The notes beneath the pieces were generated by a model. That model saw nothing but the letters and a program-made list of their open reading frames with translations, was not told the origin of the DNA and did no database searches. Both the position numbers and the translations under genes were made by a program. A DNA stretch of 64,000 nucleotides from Streptomyces sp. CB02058 (GTDB lineage: Bacteria > Actinomycetota > Actinomycetes > Streptomycetales > Streptomycetaceae): positions 620,001-684,000 of the forward strand of contig NZ_LIPG01000004.1 of the NCBI RefSeq assembly GCF_001905505.1. The letters run 5' to 3'. Numbering within the stretch: the first letter of the stretch is position 1; the number at the start of each line of letters is the position of its first letter. Of the stretch, positions 25,151 through 32,617 are shown piece by piece.

Positions 25151-25972
25151 TCAGACCGCGGCGGCACCGGAGGCGTTGCGGCGGCGCAGCTTGTACGCGG
25201 CGGCACCGAGACCACCGAGCATCAGCACCGAACCGGCGGCGAGACCGCTGCCGGAGAGCGCCATCGCGCCACCGCCGGTGTGCACGCCGCCCTCGGGCTT
25301 CTCGTGCTTCCAGGTCTTCTCGCCGTCCCCGGAGCTGGAGGAGCCGGACTCCTTGTCCTTCTCCCAGTCCTCAGCCGTCACACCGGCCAGCGCACCGCCA
25401 CCGGCGTGCACACCACCCTCGGGCTTGTCGTGCTTCCACGACTCCGGCTTCTCACGGTCCGCATTGCTACCGGACCCCTTGTCCTTCTCCCAGTCATCAG
25501 CCGACACACCGGCCAGCGCACCGCCACCGGCGTGCACACCACCCTCGGGCTTGTCGTGCTTCCACGACTCCGGCTTCTCACGGTCCGCATTGCTACCGGA
25601 CCCCTTGTCCTTCTCCCAGTCATCAGCCGACACACCGGCCAGCGCACCGCCACCGGCGTGCACACCACCCTCGGGCTTGTCGTGCTTCCACGACTCCGGC
25701 TTCTCACGGTCCGCATTGCTACCGGACCCCTTGTCCTTCTCCCAGTCATCAGCTGACACACCGGCCAGCGCACCGCCACCGGCGTGCACACCACCCTCGG
25801 GCTTGTCGTGCTTCCACGACTCCGGCTTCTCACGGTCGTCGTTGCTGCTTGCGGTGGAGCCGCTGTCCTTGTCCCAACCGTCGGCCGAGGTCACGGCGTA
25901 TGCGGCGGGGACGGAGACCGCGAGGACCGCCGTGACGGCGGCCGATGCGAACAGGGTGCGGGCAGAGCGCAT
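25151..25972 (-). CDS. Secreted repeat protein with C-terminal anchor, probable sortase substrate
   Basis: 273 residues. A signal peptide (ASAAVTAVLAVSVPAAYA) is followed by four 42-residue units, then a shorter fifth. Each has the order DREKPESWKHDKPEGGVH, AGGGALAGVSADDWEKDKGS, GSNA; Lys, Asp, Glu and His are abundant. The end reads KPEGGVHTGGGAMALSGSG, a hydrophobic helix (LAAGSVLMLGGLGAAAYKL) and RRR, the layout of a cell-wall sorting signal. There is no LPXTG or LAXTG: the only motif before the helix is GGVHTGGG, and every repeat carries a near copy (GGVHAGGG). The class F sortase immediately downstream makes a substrate relation likely. Function unknown. Confidence 0.75.
   Translation of the reverse strand: MRSARTLFASAAVTAVLAVSVPAAYAVTSADGWDKDSGSTASSNDDREKPESWKHDKPEGGVHAGGGALAGVSADDWEKDKGSGSNADREKPESWKHDKPEGGVHAGGGALAGVSADDWEKDKGSGSNADREKPESWKHDKPEGGVHAGGGALAGVSADDWEKDKGSGSNADREKPESWKHDKPEGGVHAGGGALAGVTAEDWEKDKESGSSSSGDGEKTWKHEKPEGGVHTGGGAMALSGSGLAAGSVLMLGGLGAAAYKLRRRNASGAAAV
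25381..25884. repeat. Tandem 126-bp repeats within the surface-protein gene
   Basis: Units begin at 25381, 25507, 25633 and 25759. As far as I can read, the first two are identical, the third differs at one base (a silent C/T change near 25754), and the fourth diverges in its second half; a degenerate unit lies at about 25255-25380. Such identity implies recent expansion or gene conversion. Confidence 0.9.
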
Positions 25973-26026
25973 GGATACACAGTCCTTTCGCCACCCCCGC
26001 GCTGGCCGGCTGGTTGTCGGCTCATC

Positions 26027-26049
26027 GGATCACGGGTGCGACGTGATCC
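26027..26049. promoter_or_regulatory. Inverted repeat between the repeat protein and FGE genes
   Basis: Perfect 8-bp half-sites GGATCACG and CGTGATCC separated by 7 bp, 55 bp upstream of the repeat-protein start. Probable operator of an unidentified dimeric regulator. Confidence 0.45.
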
Positions 26050-26068
26050 ACCGTCAGCTGAAACCTGG

Positions 26069-26114
26069 GGGCCCACCACTCGGGACGGGCGCATTCGAGG
26101 GAGTCGGTGGGCCC
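26069..26114. other. Long-looped hairpin in the divergent intergenic region
   Basis: GGGCCCACC (26069) pairs with GGTGGGCCC (26106), and ACTC/GAGT extends the stem past a one-base bulge. It lies between divergent genes, so it is not an ordinary terminator and may be a leader structure or regulator site. Confidence 0.3.
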
Positions 26115-26219
26115 ATCGTGTGACAGGGAGCCAGATGTCACCCGTTGGACGGCACGCCACGCCGGGGGCATGTTTGGGCGGCGATGATCATGGGTGTAAA
26201 GGCGTGGTCGCGGGGCTCG

Positions 26220-26225
26220 TAGGAT
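26220..26225 (+). promoter_or_regulatory. -10 box (TAGGAT) of the leaderless FGE transcript
   Basis: TAGGAT ends 6 nt before the ATG at 26232 and no ribosome site intervenes. No good -35 is visible. Confidence 0.45.
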
Positions 26226-26231
26226 CGCGCC

Positions 26232-27200
26232 ATGACCGACACCACCCCCTCCAGCTGCTGTTCTCCCGGTCGCGGGAAGTCTGACGGCCCGTCCGGGAGC
26301 GTTTCCGCCGCGCTTCCCAAGCCCGCGGCCGCGTCCGGAGGCGGACCCGGCCACGACGGCATGGTGCTGCTTCCCGGCGGGTCGTTCCTCATGGGGACCG
26401 AGGATCCCGAGGGCTTCCGGGCCGACGGCGAGGGGCCGGTCCGCGAGGTGCGGGTCTCCGCCTTCCGCATCGACGCACACGCGGTCAGCAACCGCAGGTT
26501 CGCGCGGTTCGTGGCGGCCACCGGTCACGTCACGGAGGCCGAGCGCTTCGGCTGGTCGTACGTCTTCGCCGGGTTCCTTCCGGCCGCGCTGCGGCGTGGC
26601 GCGGGCAGGCCGGACGGCACCCCGTGGTGGTGCGGGGTGGAGGGCGCCCGGTGGGACAGGCCCGAGGGTCCCGGCAGCGGGACCGAGGGACGCGTGGACC
26701 ACCCCGTGGTGCATGTGTCCTGGAACGACGCCCGCGCGTACGCCCGTTGGGCAGGTGCCCGGCTGCCGACGGAGGCCGAGTGGGAGTACGCGGCGCGGGG
26801 CGGCCTGGAGCAGGCCCGCTACCCGTGGGGCGACGAGCTGACCCCGGGCGGCGAGCACCGGTGCAACATCTGGCAGGGGCACTTCCCCACGAAGAACACG
26901 GCGGAGGACGGTTACGCGGGCACGGCGCCCGTCGACGCCTACGAGCCGAACGGCTTCGGTCTGCACAACATGGCGGGCAATGTCTGGGAGTGGTGCCAGG
27001 ACTGGTGGGGAACCACGCATCCGGCCGGGCGCCGGAGCGACCCGCGCGGTCCGGGCGCGGGTGACACCAAGGTGATGCGGGGTGGCTCCTACCTGTGCCA
27101 TCGCTCGTACTGCAACCGCTACCGGGTGGCCGCCCGTACCCGCAACACGCCCGACAGCACCACGGGGAATCTCGGTTTCCGCTGTGTGCGCTCGGCCTGA
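26232..27200 (+). CDS. Formylglycine-generating enzyme (sulfatase maturase)
   Basis: 322 residues. Oxidises a Cys of type I sulfatases (CxPxR) to the catalytic formylglycine using O2 and copper, aerobically in the cytoplasm. The FGE/SUMF1 fold is clear: MVLLPGGSFLMGTEDPEGF, VRVSAFRIDAHAVSNRRFARFV, VSWNDARAYARWAGARLPTEAEWEYAARGG, FGLHNMAGNVWEW. The copper-binding cysteine pair is in GGSYLCHRSYCNRYRVAARTR, as in the S. coelicolor enzyme. Two extra Cys (SSCCS) sit at the N-terminus. It precedes a ROK regulator, a transporter and a sulfatase with the target motif CTPAR, its obvious client. Confidence 0.95.
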   Translation: MTDTTPSSCCSPGRGKSDGPSGSVSAALPKPAAASGGGPGHDGMVLLPGGSFLMGTEDPEGFRADGEGPVREVRVSAFRIDAHAVSNRRFARFVAATGHVTEAERFGWSYVFAGFLPAALRRGAGRPDGTPWWCGVEGARWDRPEGPGSGTEGRVDHPVVHVSWNDARAYARWAGARLPTEAEWEYAARGGLEQARYPWGDELTPGGEHRCNIWQGHFPTKNTAEDGYAGTAPVDAYEPNGFGLHNMAGNVWEWCQDWWGTTHPAGRRSDPRGPGAGDTKVMRGGSYLCHRSYCNRYRVAARTRNTPDSTTGNLGFRCVRSA

Positions 27201-27227
27201 TCCCGCCGTCATTGCGGCAACATGAAT

Positions 27228-27254
27228 ATTTTTCCGGGTCATTGACGAAAAAAT
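27228..27254 (+). promoter_or_regulatory. Candidate operator of the ROK regulator
   Basis: ATTTTTC (27228-27234) and GAAAAAAT (27247-27254) form an AT-rich inverted repeat spaced by 12 bp, conspicuous in high-G+C DNA, just before the ROK gene. ROK repressors such as NagC, Mlc and XylR bind AT-rich inverted repeats. Confidence 0.5.
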
Positions 27255-27266
27255 CGCGCGGTCATC

Positions 27267-28481
27267 ATGCTGGTCGCCATGCACTCACACGGTGGACCTC
27301 TCTCGCGGCTGAGACGTGGGCACGAGGAACGCGTACTCGGTCTGCTGCGCCGGCACGGACCGCAGAGCCGCGCGGAGCTCGGCCGCCAGGCCGGTCTCTC
27401 GCGTACCACGCTGTACGACATAGTCGGGACCCTGGTGGCGAGCGGTGCGGTGGTGGCCGCCGCGGCGGAGCCCGGGCCGCGCAGGCGTGGCCGGCCGGTG
27501 GAACACCTCACGCTCAACCCCGCGGCCGGGCAGGCGGTAGGCATCGATTTCGCCCGCCGTGCCGTTCATGTGGCGGCTGCCAACGTGGCTCACGAGGTGA
27601 TCGGTTCGGCGAGCCGTGCCCATCCCCCGGGGCTGTCCTGGGAGGGCCGGGTGGAGCTGGCCGAGCGGCTGGTCGCCTCGCTGGCCGGGGGGACGCTCCG
27701 GCTGGCCGCCCTCGGGACGACCGGCGCGGTCGGCGTCGGGGTCGTCGGCCCGGTGCGGACGGACGGGGGCGCGCCCGAGAAGCCCCTGGCGGCGCTCGCC
27801 GGACTGCTGGGCAAGCGGTTCGGGGCCCCGGTCCTGCTGGACAACAACACCAGGCTCGCCGCGCTCGCCGAGTCCACCTGGGGCGCCGCCGCCGCCAGCC
27901 AGGACGTGCTGTATCTGCGGCTGTCGCACGGGGTGGGCGGCGGGCTCGTCGTGAACGGCTCGCTGCACCGGGGTGTGGACGGTCTGGCCGGCGAGCTCGG
28001 CCACATCACCGCCGATCCCGAGGGTGGTCCGTGCGAGTGCGGTGGCCGGGGGTGCCTGGAGACCATCGCGTCGATCGGGCCCGTCCTCGGCGCCTTCCGT
28101 GAACGCGGCGGACGTGCCGACGGCTTCCCCGCGCTGCTGACGGCGCTCGGCGAGGGCGACGCGGCGGCGCACGAGGTGCTGCGCGTCGCCGGAACCCGGA
28201 CCGGCACGGTCCTGGCCGGGGTCGTCAACGCCGTCGGTCCCGGTGTGATCGTGCTGGGCGGCGAGCTCGCCCGGACGGGCCAGGCGCTGCTGGGCCCGGT
28301 CCAGGAGGCGCTCGACGCCCATGTCCTGCCGTTGGCCCGGGGGCGCGTGAAGCTGCTGCCCGCCGGTCTCGGCGAGGCGGGCGGCGCGCTCGGCGGAGTC
28401 GCGCTCGCCCTCCATGAATCCCCTCTGCTCGCCCGCTACCCGGCTCCGGGCGAGGACGACCTTCCCGAGGACGCGATATGA
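27267..28481 (+). CDS. ROK-family transcriptional regulator
   Basis: 404 residues. The N-terminal winged helix (VLGLLRRHGPQSRAELGRQA, LSRTTLYDIVGTLVASG) is followed by a sugar-kinase-like domain. The ROK zinc-binding signature CECGGRGCLETIAS is present, as is LYLRLSHGVGGGLVVNG, but the phosphate-1 loop is poor (AVGIDFARRAVHVAA), as expected for a regulator rather than a glucokinase. It probably represses its own operon until a sugar ligand derived from the sulfated glycan binds. The last codons overlap the permease start in ATGA. The start is ATG 27267 or 27279. Confidence 0.88.
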   Translation: MLVAMHSHGGPLSRLRRGHEERVLGLLRRHGPQSRAELGRQAGLSRTTLYDIVGTLVASGAVVAAAAEPGPRRRGRPVEHLTLNPAAGQAVGIDFARRAVHVAAANVAHEVIGSASRAHPPGLSWEGRVELAERLVASLAGGTLRLAALGTTGAVGVGVVGPVRTDGGAPEKPLAALAGLLGKRFGAPVLLDNNTRLAALAESTWGAAAASQDVLYLRLSHGVGGGLVVNGSLHRGVDGLAGELGHITADPEGGPCECGGRGCLETIASIGPVLGAFRERGGRADGFPALLTALGEGDAAAHEVLRVAGTRTGTVLAGVVNAVGPGVIVLGGELARTGQALLGPVQEALDAHVLPLARGRVKLLPAGLGEAGGALGGVALALHESPLLARYPAPGEDDLPEDAI

Positions 28482-29308
28482 GTTCCACGGAGACACCCGT
28501 GAAGCGGGCCGCACCGGTGCAGCACGGCGCGGAACGTACCCCCGCGCCCCGGCGGAAGGGCATCCGCCTCCCCGCGCTCGCCCTGAATCTGATCGCCCTG
28601 GTGGCGGGCGTGGGCGTATGGGCCTGGCTGGCCTCGCTCGGGGTGCAGGCGCTGCCCGGACCCGCTGCCGTGGCGGGCAGGGCGGGCGAGCTGATCTCGG
28701 ACGGCACGCTGCTCGACGACTCGCTGGCCAGCCTGCGCCGCGTCCTGACCGGCTTCGCGCTGGGCACGCTGCTCGCCGTGCCGGTGGGCTTCCTGATGGG
28801 CTGGTACCCGGTGGCGCGCGGGCTGCTCGAGCCGTACGTCCAGTTCTTCCGCACGGTGCCGCCGCTGGCCATGATTCCGCTGGCCATCGTGCTGCTGGGC
28901 ATCGGTGAGGTGCCCAAGGTGTTCGTGATCTTCCTGGCCGCGTTCCTGTCGAGTGTCGTCGCCGCCTTCCAGGGCGTGGTCGGGGTGGACAGGACGCTCA
29001 TCGACGCGGCGCGGGTGCTGGGCGCCCGTGACGGGACGATCTTCCTCAAGGTGGTCGTCCCCGCCTCGGCGCCGTTCATCCTCGTGGGCATGCGGATCGG
29101 GCTCGGCTCGGCCTGGGGAACCCTCGTCGCCGCGGAACTGATCGCCGCTCAGGAGGGCCTCGGCTTCCGGATGCAGACGGCCCAGCTCTACTACGACCTG
29201 CCGACGATCTTCGTCGGCCTGATCACCATCGGCGTGCTCGGCCTCCTGATGGACCGGCTGCTGCTGCTCGCCGAACGACGCCTCACCCGCTGGCAGGAGA
29301 CACGATGA
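28478..29308 (+). CDS. ABC transporter permease, SsuC/TauC type
   Basis: 276 residues with about six membrane helices and the inner-membrane permease loop (AARVLGARDGTIFLKVVVPASAPFILVGMRIG) contacting the ATPase. It belongs to the sulfonate/nitrate/taurine importer family. After a 30-residue charged N-terminus the first helix is LALNLIALVAGVGVWAWL. It overlaps both neighbours by ATGA, so it is co-translated with the ROK regulator and the ATPase. Confidence 0.9.
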   Translation: MSSTETPVKRAAPVQHGAERTPAPRRKGIRLPALALNLIALVAGVGVWAWLASLGVQALPGPAAVAGRAGELISDGTLLDDSLASLRRVLTGFALGTLLAVPVGFLMGWYPVARGLLEPYVQFFRTVPPLAMIPLAIVLLGIGEVPKVFVIFLAAFLSSVVAAFQGVVGVDRTLIDAARVLGARDGTIFLKVVVPASAPFILVGMRIGLGSAWGTLVAAELIAAQEGLGFRMQTAQLYYDLPTIFVGLITIGVLGLLMDRLLLLAERRLTRWQETR

Positions 29309-30084
29309 CCGCCAAGATCTCCTTCCGGAACGTGTCACGGACCTTTCCGCTGAAGAAGACCACCTTCACCGCCTTGGACGAGGTGTCGCTCGACATCGGT
29401 GACGAGGAGTTCGTCACCGTCGTCGGCCCGTCCGGGTGCGGCAAGAGCACCCTGCTCAACCTGGCGGCCGGACTCGCGGCCCCGACGTCCGGCGAGGTCC
29501 TCGTCGACGGCCGGCCGGTCACCGGGCCCGGGCCCGAGCGCGGGGTGATCTTCCAGCAGTACGCCCTGTTCCCGTGGCTGACCGTACGCGGCAACGTCGA
29601 GTTCGGGCTGAAACTGGCCTCCGTGGACGCGACGGAACGCAGGCTGCGAGCGGAGCGCGCCATCGAGCTGGTCGGTCTCACCGACTTCGCCGACGCGCTG
29701 CCCAAGACGCTGTCCGGCGGGATGAAGCAGCGCTGCGCCATCGCCCGTGCGTACGCCGTCGATCCTCAGGTGCTGCTGATGGACGAGCCCTTCGGGGCGC
29801 TGGACGCGCTGACCCGGGTCCAGTTGCAGGACCAGCTCCTGGACACCTGGAGCCGGGACCGGCGCACGGTCCTGTTCGTCACGCACGACGTGGACGAGGC
29901 CGTGTATCTCGCCCGGCGTGTCGTGGTGATGGCGGCGCGGCCGGGGCGGATCCACTCGGTCATCGATGTGGACCTGCCGTATCCGCGTACCGAGGAGATC
30001 CGGCTCTCCCCCGAGTTCGCCCGTATCCGCAATGCCGTGTGGACCTCCGTCTACCACCAGACCCCGGCCGCACCGGCCGCCTGA
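29305..30084 (+). CDS. ABC transporter ATPase, SsuB/TauB type
   Basis: 259 residues. Walker A GPSGCGKST, Q-loop IFQQYALFPW, signature LSGGMKQRCAIARAYA, Walker B VLLMDEPFGALDA and the H-loop FVTHDVDEAV are all intact. It energises import by the permease before it. The ATGA overlap gives tight coupling. Confidence 0.93.
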   Translation: MTAKISFRNVSRTFPLKKTTFTALDEVSLDIGDEEFVTVVGPSGCGKSTLLNLAAGLAAPTSGEVLVDGRPVTGPGPERGVIFQQYALFPWLTVRGNVEFGLKLASVDATERRLRAERAIELVGLTDFADALPKTLSGGMKQRCAIARAYAVDPQVLLMDEPFGALDALTRVQLQDQLLDTWSRDRRTVLFVTHDVDEAVYLARRVVVMAARPGRIHSVIDVDLPYPRTEEIRLSPEFARIRNAVWTSVYHQTPAAPAA

Positions 30085-30128
30085 GACCCCCGCCCCCCTC
30101 TCCCGCTCCCTTAAGGAAACCCTGCGTC

Positions 30129-31109
30129 ATGCGTCTACCTCAGCGCGCCCTGACGGCGGCTGTCGCCGTGTCCGCCCTGGCACTCTCCGTCACCGGCTGC
30201 TCCGGTGACTCCTCGGCCGACGGCGCCTCCACCGTCCGCTTCGGCTACATCAGCGACTACAACGGCGCGAGCCTGCTGGCCATCGCCGACAAGCAGGGAC
30301 TGTGGAAGGAGCAGGGGCTGGACCCGGAGTTCAAGACCTTCACCAACGGCCCGCTCCAGATCCAGGCGCTCGGCTCGGGCGACCTCGACTTCGGCTACAT
30401 CGGCCCGGGCGCCATGTGGCTGCCCGCGTCGGGCAAGGCGAAGGTCGTCGCGATCAACACGCTGGCCCGCGCCGACCGGGTCATAGCCCAGCCGGGCATC
30501 ACGTCCGTCGAGGACCTCAAGGGCAAGAAGGTCGGCGTACCCGAGGGCACCTCCGGTGCGATGGCGCTCAATCTCGCCCTGCAGAAGGCCGGGATGTCGG
30601 AGAAGGACGTCGAGAAGGTCCCGATGGACCCCTCCACGATCGTCTCGGCGTTCGTCGCCGGGCAGATCGACGGGGCCGGTCTCTGGTACCCGCTGATCGA
30701 CACCATCAAGGCGAAGAAGCCGGACCTCAACGAGGTCGCCAGCACGGCGGACTTCAAGGACCGGGCTTTCCCCACGGCCTTCGTGGCTCCGGCGAAGAGC
30801 GACGCCGCACTGAACGCCAAGGTCGTCAAGGTCCTCCAGAAGGCCAACGACTGGCGTGCCGCACACCCCGACGAGTCCATCGACGCGGCAGCCGCGCTGC
30901 TGAAGACCGATCGCGCCAAGGTGGCCGCCGACGCGGCCAACGTGGAGACGCTGTCGACGGCCGACCTGGTCTCGAAGACCGAGGACGGCACCGTGGACGG
31001 CTGGCTCGACGGACTCGGCGAGTTCTTCGTGAGCACGGGCCAGCTCGAGAAGGCCCCGGCGGCGGACACGTACTACGAGGGCGCCCTCTACACGAAGGCG
31101 TACAAGTGA
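30129..31109 (+). CDS. Substrate-binding lipoprotein, SsuA/NMT1 type
   Basis: 326 residues. The lipoprotein signal ends SVTGC (Cys24). The type II periplasmic-binding fold is seen in STVRFGYISDYNGASLLAIA, GDLDFGYIGPGAMW, and GKKVGVPEGTSGAMALNLAL. This SsuA/ABC nitrate-sulfonate-aliphatic family captures sulfonates, sulfate esters or similar small anions outside the membrane. AAGGAAA lies 12 nt before the ATG. Its stop overlaps the sulfatase start (GTGA). The ligand may be a sulfated monosaccharide or another sulfate ester; the sequence does not decide. Confidence 0.88.
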   Translation: MRLPQRALTAAVAVSALALSVTGCSGDSSADGASTVRFGYISDYNGASLLAIADKQGLWKEQGLDPEFKTFTNGPLQIQALGSGDLDFGYIGPGAMWLPASGKAKVVAINTLARADRVIAQPGITSVEDLKGKKVGVPEGTSGAMALNLALQKAGMSEKDVEKVPMDPSTIVSAFVAGQIDGAGLWYPLIDTIKAKKPDLNEVASTADFKDRAFPTAFVAPAKSDAALNAKVVKVLQKANDWRAAHPDESIDAAAALLKTDRAKVAADAANVETLSTADLVSKTEDGTVDGWLDGLGEFFVSTGQLEKAPAADTYYEGALYTKAYK

Positions 31110-32617
31110 ACCTGCTCTTCCTGATGACCGATCAGCACCGGGTGGACACGCTCGGCTGTTACGGCAACCCGCATGTCGCCACGCCGAACCTGGACCGGCT
31201 GGCGGCCACGGGGACGCGCTTCGACCGCTTCTACACGCCCACGGCGATCTGCACCCCCGCGCGGGCGAGCCTGCTCACCGGGCAGGCACCGTTCCGCCAC
31301 CGGCTGCTGGCCAACTACGAGCGGAACGTGGGCTATCTGGAGGACCTGCGCGAGGACGCCTTCACCTTCCCGGCGGCCCTGGCCGAGCGCGACTACCGGC
31401 TCGGCCTGATCGGCAAGTGGCACGGCGGCACCCACCGCAACGCCGCCTCGTACGGCTTCGAGGGCCCGGACCTGCCGGGCTGGCACAACCCCGTCGACCA
31501 TCCGGACTACCTGGCGTACCTGAAGGAGCGGGGGCTGCCCCCGTACCGCATCTCGGAGCCGATCCGGGGTACCGCGCCTGGCGGCAACGCGGGGAACCTG
31601 CTGGCCGCACGGCTGCACCAGCCGGTGGAGGCGACGTTCGAGCACTACCTCGCCACGCGCGCCATCGAGCATCTGGAACGGTACGCGGCCGGCGAGGAGC
31701 CCTTCTTCCTGGCGACGCACTTCTTCGGTCCGCATCTGCCGTACCTGCTCCCGGACGCGTACTTCGACCTCTACGACCCGGAGCTGGTCGAGCTTCCGCC
31801 GTCGATCGCCGAGACCTTCGAGGGCAAACCTCCGGTGCAGCGCAACTACAGCGCGCACTGGGCCTTCGACACCATCCCGATCGAGACGACCCGCAAGCTG
31901 ATCGCCGTCTACTGGGGTTACGTCACCCTGATCGACGAACAGATCGGGCGCATCCTCACCCGGCTCGACGAGCTGGGGCTGAGCGACTCCACCTCGGTGT
32001 TCTTCACGGCGGACCACGGCGAGTTCACGGGCGCGCACCGGCTCCACGACAAGGGGCCGGCGATGTACGAGGACATCTACCGCATCCCGGGGATCGTCCG
32101 CATCCCCGGTGCCGCACCGCAGGTCAGGGACGAGCTCGTCAGCCTCACCGACTGCACGGCGACGCTGCTCGAACTTGCGGGCTGCGACCCGTCCCCGGCG
32201 GTGGACAGCCGCAGCCTGGTGCCGCTGGTCAGGGGTGAGCGTCCCGACTGGGCACCGGAGCTGGTCGCCGAGTTCCACGGCCACCACTTCCCGTACCCGC
32301 AGCGCATGATCCGTGACGACCGCTACAAGCTCGTCGTCAATCCGGAGTCGGTCAACGAGCTGTACGACCTGGAGGCGGACCCGCACGAGCTCAGCAACCG
32401 CTACACGCACCCCGAGTTCCGTTCGGTCCGACGGCGGTTGATGCGGCGGCTGTACACGTTGCTGCGGGACCGGGGCGACAACTTCTACCACTGGATGACG
32501 TCCATGTACGACATCGGCGCGTCCGACTACGACCCGAGCCTCAGCGCCTTCGAGAACGACGACACGACCTGGACCGCGGCCTCGCGTCCGGACGGAACTC
32601 TCACGGAGACCACATGA
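31106..32617 (+). CDS. Type I sulfatase (formylglycine-dependent)
   Basis: 503 residues. Hydrolyses sulfate esters. The signature CTPARASLLTGQ places the cysteine to be converted to formylglycine at residue 49. Metal ligands are in LMTDQHR at the N-terminus and FFTADHGEF further on. The C-terminal subdomain ending in DRGDNFYHWMTS is of the kind found in carbohydrate sulfatases. There is no signal peptide, so the enzyme is cytoplasmic and the sulfated substrate must be imported, which agrees with the transporter genes just upstream. FGE at 26232 would mature it. It is coupled to the GH43 gene by ATGA. Confidence 0.93.
   Translation: MNLLFLMTDQHRVDTLGCYGNPHVATPNLDRLAATGTRFDRFYTPTAICTPARASLLTGQAPFRHRLLANYERNVGYLEDLREDAFTFPAALAERDYRLGLIGKWHGGTHRNAASYGFEGPDLPGWHNPVDHPDYLAYLKERGLPPYRISEPIRGTAPGGNAGNLLAARLHQPVEATFEHYLATRAIEHLERYAAGEEPFFLATHFFGPHLPYLLPDAYFDLYDPELVELPPSIAETFEGKPPVQRNYSAHWAFDTIPIETTRKLIAVYWGYVTLIDEQIGRILTRLDELGLSDSTSVFFTADHGEFTGAHRLHDKGPAMYEDIYRIPGIVRIPGAAPQVRDELVSLTDCTATLLELAGCDPSPAVDSRSLVPLVRGERPDWAPELVAEFHGHHFPYPQRMIRDDRYKLVVNPESVNELYDLEADPHELSNRYTHPEFRSVRRRLMRRLYTLLRDRGDNFYHWMTSMYDIGASDYDPSLSAFENDDTTWTAASRPDGTLTETT

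Noticed and set aside
25381..25884. Regular repeats as a possible CRISPR array
   Set aside because: Units are 126 bp, contiguous without spacers and in frame within a secreted protein.
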